Of a DNA stretch of 64,000 nt, positions 1 to 12,400 are shown one piece after another. The stretch is taken from assembly GCA_035578905.1 (NCBI GenBank), contig JAQJVL010000277.1, positions 248,001 to 312,000 on the forward strand, written 5' to 3'. Position 1 is the first letter of the stretch, and each line of letters opens with the position of its first letter. Made by a program: the position numbers and the translations under genes. The DNA comes from Stictocephala bisonia (Eukaryota; Arthropoda; Insecta; Hemiptera; Membracidae). The notes under the pieces were generated by a model. The model saw only the letters and a list, made by a program, of their open reading frames with translations. It did not search any database and had not been told where the DNA came from.

Positions 1-2340
1 AATACACTGTACGATTAATAAATGTTAATTCTAGTGAACCATAGATATATAGTGTATTATGAGTTTTTTCAATTCGTCAAGAATTACATTTAAAATTCCA
101 CATAAATAACGCTTTAATTATTTTTACAAAAATCAATTAAGCTCCATAAGAGTAGTTCTTCACATGTCAAATGATAAGGGGAACCCAACGGTCCCTTTAC
201 ATTTTGTGGGGAAACTGTATCACTAGATGATAAAAAAGGAAGTTATACAAACAAACAAAAGTGTTGATGTCCCATAAATATGTGTATTACTGTATTTAAA
301 AAAATGTTTATTATTTATTGATTTGGAGTCTCGTTAAATTATTCTTATTGTTGTTTTTTTCACATTGTAATTATAAGTAGTAGCTTGACGCCTGCAATTG
401 TTTAATTTACTCGCTATATAGCTAACTGTAATAATAATCTAATGATTGTAAACTTAAAATATACGACATTTATTTTAAATTTGTATACAACCAAACGATT
501 TTACGACACAGTCCATCATTTAACTCAACATCAATCTATTTTCATTATATTAATTGTAAATGAAATGTAATAAAATTTGCATGGCCTATGATTTTTACTA
601 GCTTGACAACATGCAATATCATTCATTTGGAAAGTTAATCCTTCCAAATGAATGGTACGTCATAAATCTTTCTGTTATGGTTATAAAAGGTTTATTAACA
701 CTTAACCGTTTATATGTTAATTATAATAAATTATTCGGCCCTAAATTGTTTATCATATTTGATTTCTTTTGGTTTGTTATTTTTATTGTTTAACATTCAA
801 AATGAGTTAGTAGAACAGTGCGTTGTATTCAACGTTTGTTGAATATAATATAATTTTCTGAAGTAGAGAAAATACATTAATTTATAATTTTAAAGCTCTC
901 TTATGTCCATATTTAAGTATTTAAAATTTCCTGGCAATTTTATTCATATACTATCATATATATAAGTTACAAGCGATTAAAATAATAATGTACGACAAAA
1001 TATCCATTTGGCTTACATTTGGCTTAACATAAGAGCGTAACATTTTTACTTGATTCAAATATTAAATTTTTACTGTTGGCTTTATGCACGTCTATTAAAT
1101 AAATGTTGCTGCATTTTCTTAAAATTAATCGGGCGTGTTATTTGTTTAGTGCTTGTGTTTTAAGAATTAATGCTTGTTTTGTGATAATAGTCCTAAAATA
1201 GTCAGTGATAAGAATTAATTATACTATTTAAATTATTTTTATGCTACGAAAACTATTAAATACTTTCCCGTTTTCACAATATAATAGCTTGGTTTATGAT
1301 ACTGTGCAGTGTAGCCAACTTTCAACTTTGTTAACTCACGTGGAAAATAGATAAGGCAGTTTTTAACAATATTGTGTAATGTATTTATAGAGAGGGCCAT
1401 TCATCTAACCTTAAAATATTGTTGTAAGTTATATATACCATTGCGTTTAATTCTAAAAAAATAATAATTAGAACAATCAAAGTAGTTAGAAACTGTTTTG
1501 TTTTGGACAATAAATTATTACGTCATTCAATCCATTTTCTTTGCCACAATTCTTTATTTAAATATAAATTGATCTTGACATGACAATTGGATTATTGTCT
1601 AGTGTATCTAACTCGCCAGCATTTATGTTTGATTCTTATCAGTTGCATCAAGGCCAGCTATTATCAATGTCTCTGACCTCTGCATACAAACACAGCAAGG
1701 TCGCTGGGACTAACAATGAATATAAAACATAGATAATCTCCAGTGACTGTTCCACTATTCCGCACCACTTCAGCAAATAACTATTTTACCACTCAATAGT
1801 TAAATGTAGAATAAATTTTTAATTATTGTTCACCGTTCTGATTTATTAATAAGAAGAGGTGGACTAAAGAAACAAAGAAGATTTGTTATTATTGTTTTAC
1901 ACATTTTTAATGTTTGATAACAAATAGGACATTCTTATTAACAATTATTTGTTTGGTTTTCATCTTTCATATCCGATACTTACAAGCTTTAAATATATAA
2001 TCTTATAATTTGTTTGAAATAAGAAATTCGTGTGTGTCCTAAAAACAGATTTAGATAGAAATGTTCACAATTTCTTCATATAAGGGTTTTGTCTGCCGCC
2101 AGAATCGATCGTCACAATACTTTATTCTAGAAAAACGGTTATATAACAAGTAACAAACTTGACAGTTTAATAGTTTGGCTTGCAAATAAAATTAATGTAT
2201 AAAAAAGCATTTCTTAAAAATATTTAATTAATCTATTATTAAGAAACTAAAAAAAGTATTTAAACAGGATGTTGACCCTATACTAGGGATAAGTGTTCCA
2301 CCTAAATTGAATAATATTACTGGTTCCGATTATAATCAAT
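1..2340. other. AT-rich non-coding stretch
   Basis: I see no gene, RNA or repeat structure that can be defended here. Base composition is strongly AT-rich, with stop codons in all frames. The longest open frame (611-793, 60 codons) has low-complexity hydrophobic content and no recognisable domain, so I regard it as chance. Confidence 0.6.
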
Positions 2341-2940
2341 ATATACAGTGTGGAAAAAATATGGAAACGCTTTCACAACTTTTCTATTACTTCACTGGTA
2401 AAAGTGAAATCTTGTACATCATCATGGTTACAAAGAACACACTTTTTGACGCCATTAGCGACATTTCATCTTTTCAGGAGGACAGCCTACTCGGAGTTGA
2501 ACAAAAATCTTTAATGGAAGCCTAGGTTGAGTTTGACATCAAGTTAAAGGTATATTCAATAGAAATTAATTGCCACAAACCGGAATTCGAAAGGTCTATC
2601 CTTTTCAGAGTAGCGGTCATTTGAATTTCAAAGTAACTAATTTTAACAATATTATTTATCCGCTATAATAAAACGATTTTAAGTAAACTATTCTGATAAA
2701 AATTATACTTTATGGAACACAATAACTCAAAAAATTAAATCTATATATTTAATTTCGTAAGGCGAATAGGTTGCGTAACTCCAAGCGCTACACTCCACTT
2801 ACGGCCTTCGGAAACGGCTCATTTTAAAGCTCTGATATTGTAAATGTCGGGAAAAATGATGATGTATAAGATTTAACTTTTACCAGTGAAGTCATAGAAA
2901 GGTTGTGAAAGCGTTTCCGTATTTTTTCCACCCCGTATAT
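2341..2940. mobile_element. Fold-back / MITE-like element with about 86-bp inverted arms
   Basis: The left arm (about 2341-2426) and right arm (about 2855-2940) are inverted copies of each other with only a few mismatches. Both carry TGGAAAAAATA followed by GGAAACGCTTTCACAAC and, further in, CTTCACTGGTAAAAGT. The outer ends read TATACAGTGTGG and, on the opposite strand, TATACGGGGTGG. Between the arms are about 430 bp without a transposase. A 72-codon frame (2307-2525) runs across the left arm and is not a gene. Long arms, short length and lack of coding capacity fit a non-autonomous inverted-repeat transposon. The superfamily is unresolved and the target duplication is ambiguous in the AT-rich flanks. 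Confidence 0.7.
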
Positions 2941-5425
2941 TAACAAACTATTGTCGCAAGAGAAAATTAAAATTAAAATTAATAACATCGGAAAAAAGCT
3001 CGGTCTTTTGATAAGGCAAGTGTGTAAATGTTGTATGTATGTTGGTGAGAGCTAGTTGATATCCTACTTGCACATCGTATAAGTAAAAGTGTAGGGGAAA
3101 GACATATAATACTAAGTGAGCGACAGTCAATGTGTCTGTTATGGACTTAGCGACCCCTTAGATTTTACTGTTCAAATTTATTATACTATTTTTGTATACT
3201 TTTTCGTTTGGGTTCTAAATATTTAGTTTATTGGATGATAGTTTGGCCCACAAATTGATATATATTTCACATATTTTCATATATTTATTCTTGAAAACAA
3301 TTAATTACTATATAAGAATTCATTACAGTAATATGTACAGTAGAGGGAAGTTATATGTACAGTACAGGGAAGTTATATGTGCAGTGATAAATCCGACCGA
3401 ATAAGAAAAAGCAACAAACTCTTTAAGCTGCTTACCTAGGAAGATATATTTATTTTATCCCAGTTAATCTAGTTTATAGTCGCCACACATAATGTATCCT
3501 AAACCTATCTAAATTCTCTAATTTGAATATTTCTCAGGCCTTCTACGAACAAATCAGGCTAATTGGGTGTAATCGGGATGATGTAAACACATTTTCGGAA
3601 GGAGATCCACAGGTTGCCGCTCTGATTGGATTGCGTGTAAGAGGAACCTACGTGGGGGGGGGGGGGGTATGTAAACTAACGCGGCGCCCAGATTACGTGG
3701 GAAACAAAATTAGGCAATTAATTATCAGAGTAGGGCGATCTGAGGGAAACTTAGATAGCGAAGAAGGCGAGAGCACGCTATTCAAGCCATTGACTGACAA
3801 GTCGTTGACGCCGAGGACTTAAAACAGTGTTTCAAATTACAGGCATATCTCCTTTATTACATAAAAATCGAATTCCGTAAAATATATTAAAGACGAATAA
3901 AATTATGAAACTAAAGTTTATTTAAATTCCAAAGATATATTTTGTTAGATAAATTAAGCAATTATACAGACAAATGATCATAACCTTATTTTTTGAAATA
4001 TGAATAACCATCGTGGCTCATAAAAAATAATCAATTAAGTGTATTAATAGGCTAGGAATAAGCTATTGTTTTTTCTGATAAGGCAAGTGGATCTACTAAA
4101 TTCACTTCATTGCCTGTTTTATTTATTTTGTTTAGTAACTAAACATTTGAGTGCAGCATATAACGCACTAAAACCGCAATAGTAATGGGCATTTCTTTAA
4201 TTGCTTTGTTCTAGCTAAACAAAACAAATAATTTGCCAAACTTTACTAAGACTATGGACAACAAGTTCACACTTTTCTCATACATATATACATTCTCCTT
4301 TATTAATTTAAGTGAAAGGGAAAATGAGCAAAGAGATTAAAATGTCAGACTATGTGTGTATTATATGTAGTGGAGAACGGTAATGTGGTTATTAGACTAC
4401 TGGCACTTGTGATATCACAACTAGATCTACCACTGTGGTTTTGGTTCGGCAATATCAGATTGTAGCCAACAATACTTGCCTGAGGACCAAACTACTGTGC
4501 TCTGAACAACTGCCACCTTCTACGCACAGTGTCGACCTGTCCACTCTGTTTGAGAAGGGAGTCAACAACTAATTTGTATAGATCTCATAATGATTTCACG
4601 GCTGTGATCAGAACTATCAAAATCATTCATACTGCACATAAATCCTACTCTACACTGGTGACACATGAGACGACACACACTACAGGGCTAAGCGCACACA
4701 CGACATTCAATATCATGTCCCAGTTCTTAAGTCATGTTTATACAGAGGGAGGGTCGAAGGTTTCTCTCTGTGATGTGAGTTATATGTCCTGCAACATATT
4801 GACTGATATTATACATATTTGAGTGCAATGGAATGATATCGTAAAACAATAAAATTCTCTTTTTTCGTAAAGTTTTTTCTATAGATTATATACGGGAATA
4901 TGATATGAACTAAACGTTTAAAGTAATGTTTGACTATTGACTGTCTTATAATGTCGCATGTTAGCACCTACTGGTCCTTTCTGTGTTAATATTCCGTTGT
5001 GAATTCCTCTGAACTGAGCTGGGTGGGTAAACGTGGTTTGTCGAAATCGATCATCATGCATCTTCTTATAAATATGTTGTACTAAACATATTTTTTGTCA
5101 GTTTTATCTATTTTTTGTAATGTTTCTGCTTTTTAATGTATGTAGAATATAATGATGTCGTGAACGCTGGTTTCATCTATAATGTTTGAAAAAAAGCGAG
5201 TATTAGGACTTTAACTGCAGTGTTTAAAAAGTTTTTTATAACAATAGTCTGCGTATCAGTCAATTAATATTTCCACGATCATGATACAACTGAACTAAGT
5301 CCTGAGGAATATGAATTGCAACCTTCGGGAAATACACATATTAATTAAATTACTAAGAATATTATTAAGATACATTTAATCGGGGTTCACGCTATTTTGC
5401 TCTGCGTAATGTTTTGTAATAAACT
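2941..5425. other. Non-coding stretch with a G14 run
   Basis: AT-rich sequence without a recognisable gene. A run of 14 G lies at 3654-3667 inside an open frame (3523-3822, 99 codons) of no recognisable family. The frame depends on the length of that G run, so it is poor evidence for coding. A 97-codon frame at 4529-4822 also resembles nothing I know. A short direct duplication around ATATGTACAGTA is visible near 3331-3380. Confidence 0.5.
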
Positions 5426-5807
5426 GTACAGTGTATGGGTGGGGGTGGGAAGTGATTGAATATCCACTGTACTTTTATGGGTGGAAGAATGGGTCAACAT
5501 CCACTGTACGTGTATGGGTGGAGGGTGGGTCAGCATCCACTGTACGTGTATGGGTGGAGGGTGGGTCAACATCCACTGAACGTGTATGCGTGGAGGACGT
5601 GTCAACATCCACTGTACGTGTATGGGTGGGAGAGTGGGTCAATATCCACTGTACGTATATGGGTGAGAGAATGGGTCAATATCCACTGCACGTGTATGAG
5701 TGAGAGGGTAGGTCAATATCCACTGCACGTGTATGAGTGAGAGGGTAGGTCAATATTCACTGTACGTGAATGAGGGGAGGGTAGGTCAATATTCACTGTA
5801 CGTGTAT
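5426..5807 (+). repeat. G-rich minisatellite, locus A (36-bp unit, about 11 copies)
   Basis: Tandem units with the core CCACTGTACGTGTATGGGTG followed by a G-rich spacer and TCAACATCC. Spacing is 36 bp in the central copies. Units toward the right diverge (GAGTGAGAGGGTAGG variants). Because 36 is a multiple of three, overlapping open frames of 73-94 codons appear on both strands. They are by-products of the repeat. The same core recurs near 14.1, 35, 40.4, 45.9 and 46.8 kb. An AT-rich dyad (GATTTAAA 5829-5836 with TTTAAATC 5852-5859) lies just right of the array. Confidence 0.9.
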
Positions 5808-6661
5808 ACCAATTAAAATATAACTAATGATTTAAAAATCAATTGATTTAATTTAAATCTACAGCTCACCATATAAACAAGAATGTTAAAATCGTTGTCT
5901 TTTTTATCTATTTTTATACACATAAATTGTAAAACATAATGCTTATTAGGATCGGGAATAATTAATATTAATGACAAATTGTTTACTCATTTCAATTTTA
6001 TATATAGAAATGAAAGGAAACAAAAACAGAACTAGCCTAATCACCTAAAAATCAATAATACTGTTTTTAACAGTCCCATTAGGGCAGATAGTAAGTTGAC
6101 TACGTAGGATGGGTTGGTGAGGCCTCAAAACTGCAGTCTTTAGTATGGTGAATTGATGGAGCCTTCGTGAATCATACGTTGGGTGGGTGTGTGAGCTATC
6201 GAGACTTGCCTACTTATATTGGTGGATGGGCTGTCGAAAGGTGCAGTCTACAGTAGGGGGGAAGGGAGACACTATTTTACTTAGTGATCCCTTTATTATA
6301 TCCTTGTAATTCGTTACAACTGCAGATAGCCCTTCTATGACCGAAACATTTTACTCCTTATAAAATTAGATTTATTATTACATACCTCATATAGATTTTT
6401 TTTTTTTTTTATTGAAACCATTGATTTTTAGAGATGAGAGGTAAATGCAACGTTACTTAGGAATTACAAAACCACTAAAATGACACGATTCTTGGCATAT
6501 GCTACTACAGTATTTGAAATTGTTGAAGAGAGGGTTATTAAAAGTTTCCAAAAATCAACAGTTTTCAATTTTTAAATCCTAATGGGTTTCTTATTGTAGT
6601 AAAGCTAATTTTATTAAGAAGCCAAGTAGTCAATCGTTCCTTGTAGATCGTAGAGGAACTC
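5808..6661. other. Non-coding stretch
   Basis: AT-rich spacer between two arrays. It holds a T15 run near 6396-6410. A G-rich segment at 6105-6265 (GGATGGGTTGGTGAGG, TTGGGTGGGTGTGTG) could be a decayed relative of the neighbouring minisatellite. I see no gene. Confidence 0.5.
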
Positions 6662-8260
6662 ATGTGTGAATGTATTGAAACTGATAGACAAGAATGTATT
6701 CAAACAGTTAGTACTGACACCTTACAAACAGATGAAGACATCTATAAACGTATCACAATTGATGAACAAGAATGTGTCCGAACAGTTAATACTGACACCT
6801 TACAGAAAGAGGAAGACATCTATGAACGTACCACAATTGATGGACAAGAATGTATTCAAACAATGGGTACTGACACCTTACTACCAGAGGAAGACATCTA
6901 TGAACGTACCACAATTGATGGACAAGAATGTGTTCGGACAGTTAGTACTGACACCTTACAGACAGAGGAAGACATCTATGAACGTACCACAATTGATGGA
7001 CAAGAATGTGTTCGGACAGTTAGTACTGACACCGTACAAACAGATGAAGACATCTATGAACGTACCACAATTGATGAACAAGAATGTGTCCGAACAGTTA
7101 GTATTGACACTTTACAGACAGAGGAAGACATCTATGAACGTACCACAATTGATGAACAAGAATGTGTCCGAACAGTTATTACTGACACCTTACAAACAGA
7201 TGAAGACATCTATAAACGTATCACAATTGATAAACAAGAATGTGTCCGAACAGTTATTACTGACACCTTACAAACAGATGAAGACATCTATGAACGTACC
7301 ACAATTGATGAACAAGAATGTATCCGAACAGTTATTACTGACACCTTACAAACAGATGAAGACATCTATAAACGTATCACAATTGATAAACAAGAATGTG
7401 TCCGAACAGTTATTACTGACGCCTTACAACCAGAGGTAGACATCTATGAACGTAAAACAATTGATGAACAAGAATGTGTCCGAACAGTTAATACTGACAC
7501 CTTACAAACAGATGAAGACATCTATGAACGTAAAACAATTGATGAACAAGAATGTGTCCGAACAGTTAATACTGACACCTTACAAACAGATGAAGACATC
7601 TATGAACGTACCACAATTGATGAACAAGAATGTGTCCGAACAGTTAGTACTGACACCTTACAAACAGATGAAGACATCTATAAACGTATCACAATTGATA
7701 AACAAGAATGTGTCCGAACAGTTATTACTGACGCCTTACAACCAGAGGTAGACATCTATGAACGTAAAACAATTGATGAACAAGAATGTGTCCGAACAGT
7801 TAGTACTGACGCCTTACAACCAGAGGTAGACATCTATGAACGTAAAACAATTGATGAACAAGAATGTGTCCGAACAGTTAGTACTGACACCTTACAAACA
7901 GATGAAGACATCTATGAACGTACCACAATTGATGAACAAGAATGTGTCCGAACAGTTAGTACTGACACCTTACAGACAGAGGAAGACATCTATGAACGTA
8001 CTACAATTGATGAACAAGAATGTGTCCGAACAGTTAATACTGACATCTTACAAACAGATGAAGACATCTATGAACGTACCACAATTGATGAACAAGAATG
8101 TGTCCGAACAGTTAATACTGACATCTTACAAACAGATGAAGACATCTATGAACGTACCACAATTGATGAACAAGAATGTGTCCGAACAGTTAGTACTGAC
8201 ACCTTACTAACAGATGAAGACCCATCCATGAATGTACTGCGTTTGCTTCTCGCGCAATGA
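6662..8260 (+). CDS. Long open frame spanning the 78-bp array (532 codons), doubtful gene
   Basis: The frame opens at ATG 6662 and runs through all 20 repeat units to a stop 14 codons after the last unit. Each unit gives 26 residues of the type TIDEQECVRTVSTDTLQTDE: acidic, Thr-rich, one Cys per unit, no signal peptide or membrane segment. For coding: no stop or frameshift in about 1.6 kb. Against: a second forward frame is also open over long stretches (6666-7439, 7446-7751, 7836-8210); differences between units are largely amino-acid changing (S/N/I, T/K/I, D/E, Q/K); there is almost no unique sequence at either end; and I recognise no family. A 78-bp unit that lacks a stop stays open automatically. 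I regard it as more likely a minisatellite than a gene, but transcription should be tested. Confidence 0.2.
   Translation: MCECIETDRQECIQTVSTDTLQTDEDIYKRITIDEQECVRTVNTDTLQKEEDIYERTTIDGQECIQTMGTDTLLPEEDIYERTTIDGQECVRTVSTDTLQTEEDIYERTTIDGQECVRTVSTDTVQTDEDIYERTTIDEQECVRTVSIDTLQTEEDIYERTTIDEQECVRTVITDTLQTDEDIYKRITIDKQECVRTVITDTLQTDEDIYERTTIDEQECIRTVITDTLQTDEDIYKRITIDKQECVRTVITDALQPEVDIYERKTIDEQECVRTVNTDTLQTDEDIYERKTIDEQECVRTVNTDTLQTDEDIYERTTIDEQECVRTVSTDTLQTDEDIYKRITIDKQECVRTVITDALQPEVDIYERKTIDEQECVRTVSTDALQPEVDIYERKTIDEQECVRTVSTDTLQTDEDIYERTTIDEQECVRTVSTDTLQTEEDIYERTTIDEQECVRTVNTDILQTDEDIYERTTIDEQECVRTVNTDILQTDEDIYERTTIDEQECVRTVSTDTLLTDEDPSMNVLRLLLAQ
6665..8225 (+). repeat. 78-bp tandem array, about 20 copies
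   Basis: Each unit is 78 bp and contains ACAAGAATGTGTCCGAACAG and GAAGACATCTATGAACGTA. I count 20 units by following the CAAGAATGT segment. The first unit is partial and diverged, and no unit in the body changes length. Variants are shared between neighbouring or regularly spaced units (for example CCAGAGGTAGAC, ATCACAATTGATAAACAAG), showing block duplications inside the array. All mutations keep the 78-bp phase. Confidence 0.95.
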
Positions 8261-9482
8261 AGGCGCTTCTCGCAATTGTAATAATTTCACATAGACAATT
8301 CATACATTTTTTTTATTAAATAAAAAATATTCTTCTTAAATATACAACATTTTAATTTTGACCCGATTATTTTTTACAATTTAAAAATTAAAACAACTTT
8401 TAATAAGTTTAGAAATCTTACCATTCACTTATTTTAATCTGCTTGGGAAAAATCATTATAAAATTGATTTCATACATGAATTATAATTGTTCTTTTTCAA
8501 TTGTTTGTCATTGGTGAAATTTAAAACTCTAAACAATGAAATAAACATTTCTGAAGAAAATTAGCATTCAGTGATATCCTGCTTCTACGTTATGAGTTGG
8601 TATGTGGTGTAATTAGACTATGAGCAAACACGTTCACTCTGTGTATAAAGTTGAGAGCGAAAACTACTGACAACATGTATTACACATTTAAAAGAAACAT
8701 AACATTTTTCATATCATGTAGGCCTATGTCTTACAGTGCATATCTAAACTTGTAATCAAACTAAACTCCTTAACTAACATTTTTTTTAACTAAATGATTT
8801 TTTAAGAATTAATGTAAGAATTTAACAGTTTTCTATATATGCAAGACCAGAAAATATGTATGATTGTTCAATTACATGTCTCTAGTGGAAAATAAAACCT
8901 AGATGCAATCCCTATTTTTATTTATAAATAAAAAATTGTACACAATTACATTGTATGGTCTTTAATTACTAATAATTTTTACTTGATAATTTATTTGTTA
9001 TATTTTACGATAATCTTAAGGTATTTACTTTATCAGTAAAAACATGTGTTATTAGTTTTACAACTCTATATTGTATTGGCTCATTAATATTACTATTTTT
9101 TGTTTGGATTTGGTTGCATTACTCTATTCAAAATAAGTTAATTAATGATTGCCAACCATCCATGCAGTGGTAATAAGCAAGACTCAGTCGTTCTACAACG
9201 AGTAATTTGGGGTGATTAAAACTCTTTTGAGATGTTCCATGCATGTGCTATCACAACTGCAGTGAATATTGGACCCTACTATGTTCATAGATAGTTCATG
9301 AACAACTGGCGAAACACTTGCCTATGAATGTGTAGATTTTAGACTAGTTCCCGACTAATAGATCTAAAGTTCAATACCTTCAAACTAAGTAATTTTACAT
9401 ACGATGGCTTGAGGGTGATTAAAGCAAGTAATTTAATCCACATATATAATGTTCTATATCTTGTGGGAAGAGTAAAAATAAA
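8261..9482. other. AT-rich spacer
   Basis: No gene or clear repeat seen. There are many short T/A runs and scattered stop codons in every frame. The stretch separates the 78-bp and 42-bp arrays. Confidence 0.5.
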
Positions 9483-12400
9483 TTGGAATTCCTCCAAACA
9501 CACTGTCATCTAAAAACGTTCAATATTAATGTTATGTATTTTAGTGAATATTATTGTAAAATGCCATTAAATATTATATTGCCAACCCAGACCTCCACCT
9601 CCATCGTGCTGGGGGAGGAGTGGGAGGATTCTTACTCACCGAGTACCGATCTGGGGGAGGAGTGGGAGGATTCTAACTCACCGAGTACCGATCTGGGGGA
9701 GGAGTGGGAGGATTCTAACTCACCGAGTACCGATCTGGGGGAGGAGTGGGAGGATTCTATCTCACCGAGTACCGATCTGGGGGAGGAGTGGGAGGATTCT
9801 ATCTCACCGAGTACCGATCTGGGGGAGGAGTGGGAGGATTCTAACTCACCGAGTACCGATCTGGGGGAGGAGTGGGAGGATTCTTACTCACCGAGTACCG
9901 ATCTGGGGGAGGAGTGGGAGGATTCTAACTCACCGAGTACCGATCTGGGGGAGGAGTGGGAGGATTCTAACTCACCGAGTACCGATCTGGGGGAGGAGTG
10001 GGAGGATTCTATCTCAACGAGTACCGATCTGGGGGAGGAGTGGGAGGATTCTATCTCACCGAGTACCGATCTGGGGGAGGAGTGGGAGGATTCTAACTCA
10101 CCGAGTACCGATCTGGGGGAGGAGTGGGAGGATTCTATCTCACCGAGTACCGATCTGGGGGAGGAGTGGGAGGATTCTAACTCACCGAGTACCGATCTGG
10201 GGGAGGAGTGGGAGGATTCTAACTCACCGAGTACCGATCTGGGGGAGGAGTGGGAGGATTCTAACTCACCGAGTACCGATCTGGGGGAGGAGTGGGAGGA
10301 TTCTATCTCACCGAGTACCGATCTGGGGGAGGAGTGGGAGGATTCTAACTCACCGAGTACCGATCTGGGGGAGGAGTGGGAGGATTCTATCTCACCGAGT
10401 ACCGATCTGGGGGAGGAGTGGGAGGATTCTATCTCACCGAGTACCGATCTGGGGGAGGAGTGGGAGGATTCTAACTCACTGAGTACCGATCTGGGGGAGG
10501 AGTGGGAGGATTCTAACTCACCGAGTACCGATCTGGGGGAGGAGTGGGAGGATTCTAACTCACCGAGTACCGATCTGGGGGAGGAGTGGGAGGATTCTAA
10601 CTCACCGAGTACCGATCTGGGGGAGGAGTGGGAGGATTCTAACTCACCGAGTACCGATCTGGGGGAGGAGTGGGAGGATTCTAACTCACCGAGTACCGAT
10701 CTGGGGGAGGAGTGGGAGGATTCTAACTCACCGAGTACCGATCTGGGGGAGGAGTGGGAGGATTCTAACTCACCTAGTACCGATCTGGGGGAGGAGTGGG
10801 AGGATTCTAACTCACCGAGTACCGATCTGGGGGAGGAGTGGGAGGATTCTAACTCACCGAGTACCGATCTGGGGGAGGAGTGGGAGGATTCTATCTCACC
10901 GAGTACCGATCTGGGGGAGGAGTGGGAGGATTCTTACTCACCGAGTACCGATCTGGGGGAGGAGTGGGAGGATTCTTACTCACCGAGTACCGATCTGGGG
11001 GAGGAGTGGGAGGATTCTAACTCACCGAGTACCGATCTGGGGAAGGAGTGGGAGGATTCTATCTCACCGAGTACCGATCTGGGGGAGGAGTGGGAGGATT
11101 CTATCTCACCGAGTACCGATCTGGGGGAGGAGTGGGAGGATTCTATCTCACCGAGTACCGATCTGGGGGAGGAGTGGGAGGATTCTATCTCACCGAGTAC
11201 CGATCTGGGGGAGGAGTGGGAGGATTCTTACTCACCGAGTACCGATCTGGGGGAGGAGTGGGAGGATTCTATCTCACCGAGTACCGATCTGGGGGAGGAG
11301 TGGGAGGATTCTATCTCACCGAGTACCGATCTGGGGGAGGAGTGGGAGGATTCTATCTCACCGAGTACCAATCTGGGGGAGGAGTGGGAGGATTCTAACT
11401 CACCGAGTACCGATCTGGGGGAGGAGTGGGAGGATTCTAACTCACCGAGTACCGATCTGGGGGAGGAGTGGGAGGATTCTATCTCACCGAGTACCGATCT
11501 GGGGGAGGAGTGGGAGGATTCTAACTCACCGAGTACCGATCTGGGGGAGGAGTGGGAGGATTCTATCTCACCGAGTACCGATCTGGGGGAGGAGTGGGAG
11601 GATTCTAACTCACCGAGTACCGATCTGGGGGAGGAGTGGGAGGATTCTAACTCACCGAGTACCGATCTGGGGGAGGAGTGGGAGCATTCTAACTCACCGA
11701 GTACCGATCTGGGGGAGGAGTGGGAGGATTCTATGTCACCTAGTACCGATCTGGGGGAGGAGTGGGAGGATTCTATCTCACCGAGTACCGATCTGGGGGA
11801 GGAGTGGGAGGAATCTAACTCACCTAGTACCGATCTGGGGGAGGAGTGGGAGGATTCTATCTCACCGAGTACCGATCTGGGGGAGGAGTGGGAGGATTCT
11901 AACTCACCGAGTACCGATCTGGGGGAGGAGTGGGAGGATTCTAACTCACCGAGTACCGATCTGGGGGAGGAGTGGGAGGATTCTAACTCACCGAGTACCG
12001 ATCTGGGGGAGGAGTGGGAGGATTCTATCTCACCGAGTACCGATCTGGGGGAGGAGTGGGAGGATTCTAACTCACCGAGTACCGATCTGGGGGAGGAGTG
12101 GGAGGATTCTATCTCACCGAGTACCGATCTGGGGGAGGAGTGGGAGGATTCTATCTCACCGAGTACCGATCTGGGGGAGGAGTGGGAGGATTCTATCTCA
12201 CCGAGTACCGATCTGGGGGAGGAGTGGGAGGATTCTATCTCACCGAGTACCGATCTGGGGGAGGAGTGGGAGGATTCTATCTCACCGAGTACCGATCTGG
12301 GGGAGGAGTGGGAGGATTCTTACTCACCGAGTACCGATCTGGGGGAGGAGTGGGAGGATTCTATCTCACCGAGTACCGATCTGGTGGAGGAGTGGGAGGA

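Noticed and set aside
3523..3822. 99-codon frame with a Gly run
   Set aside because: Depends on the length of a G14 homopolymer and shows no family resemblance.
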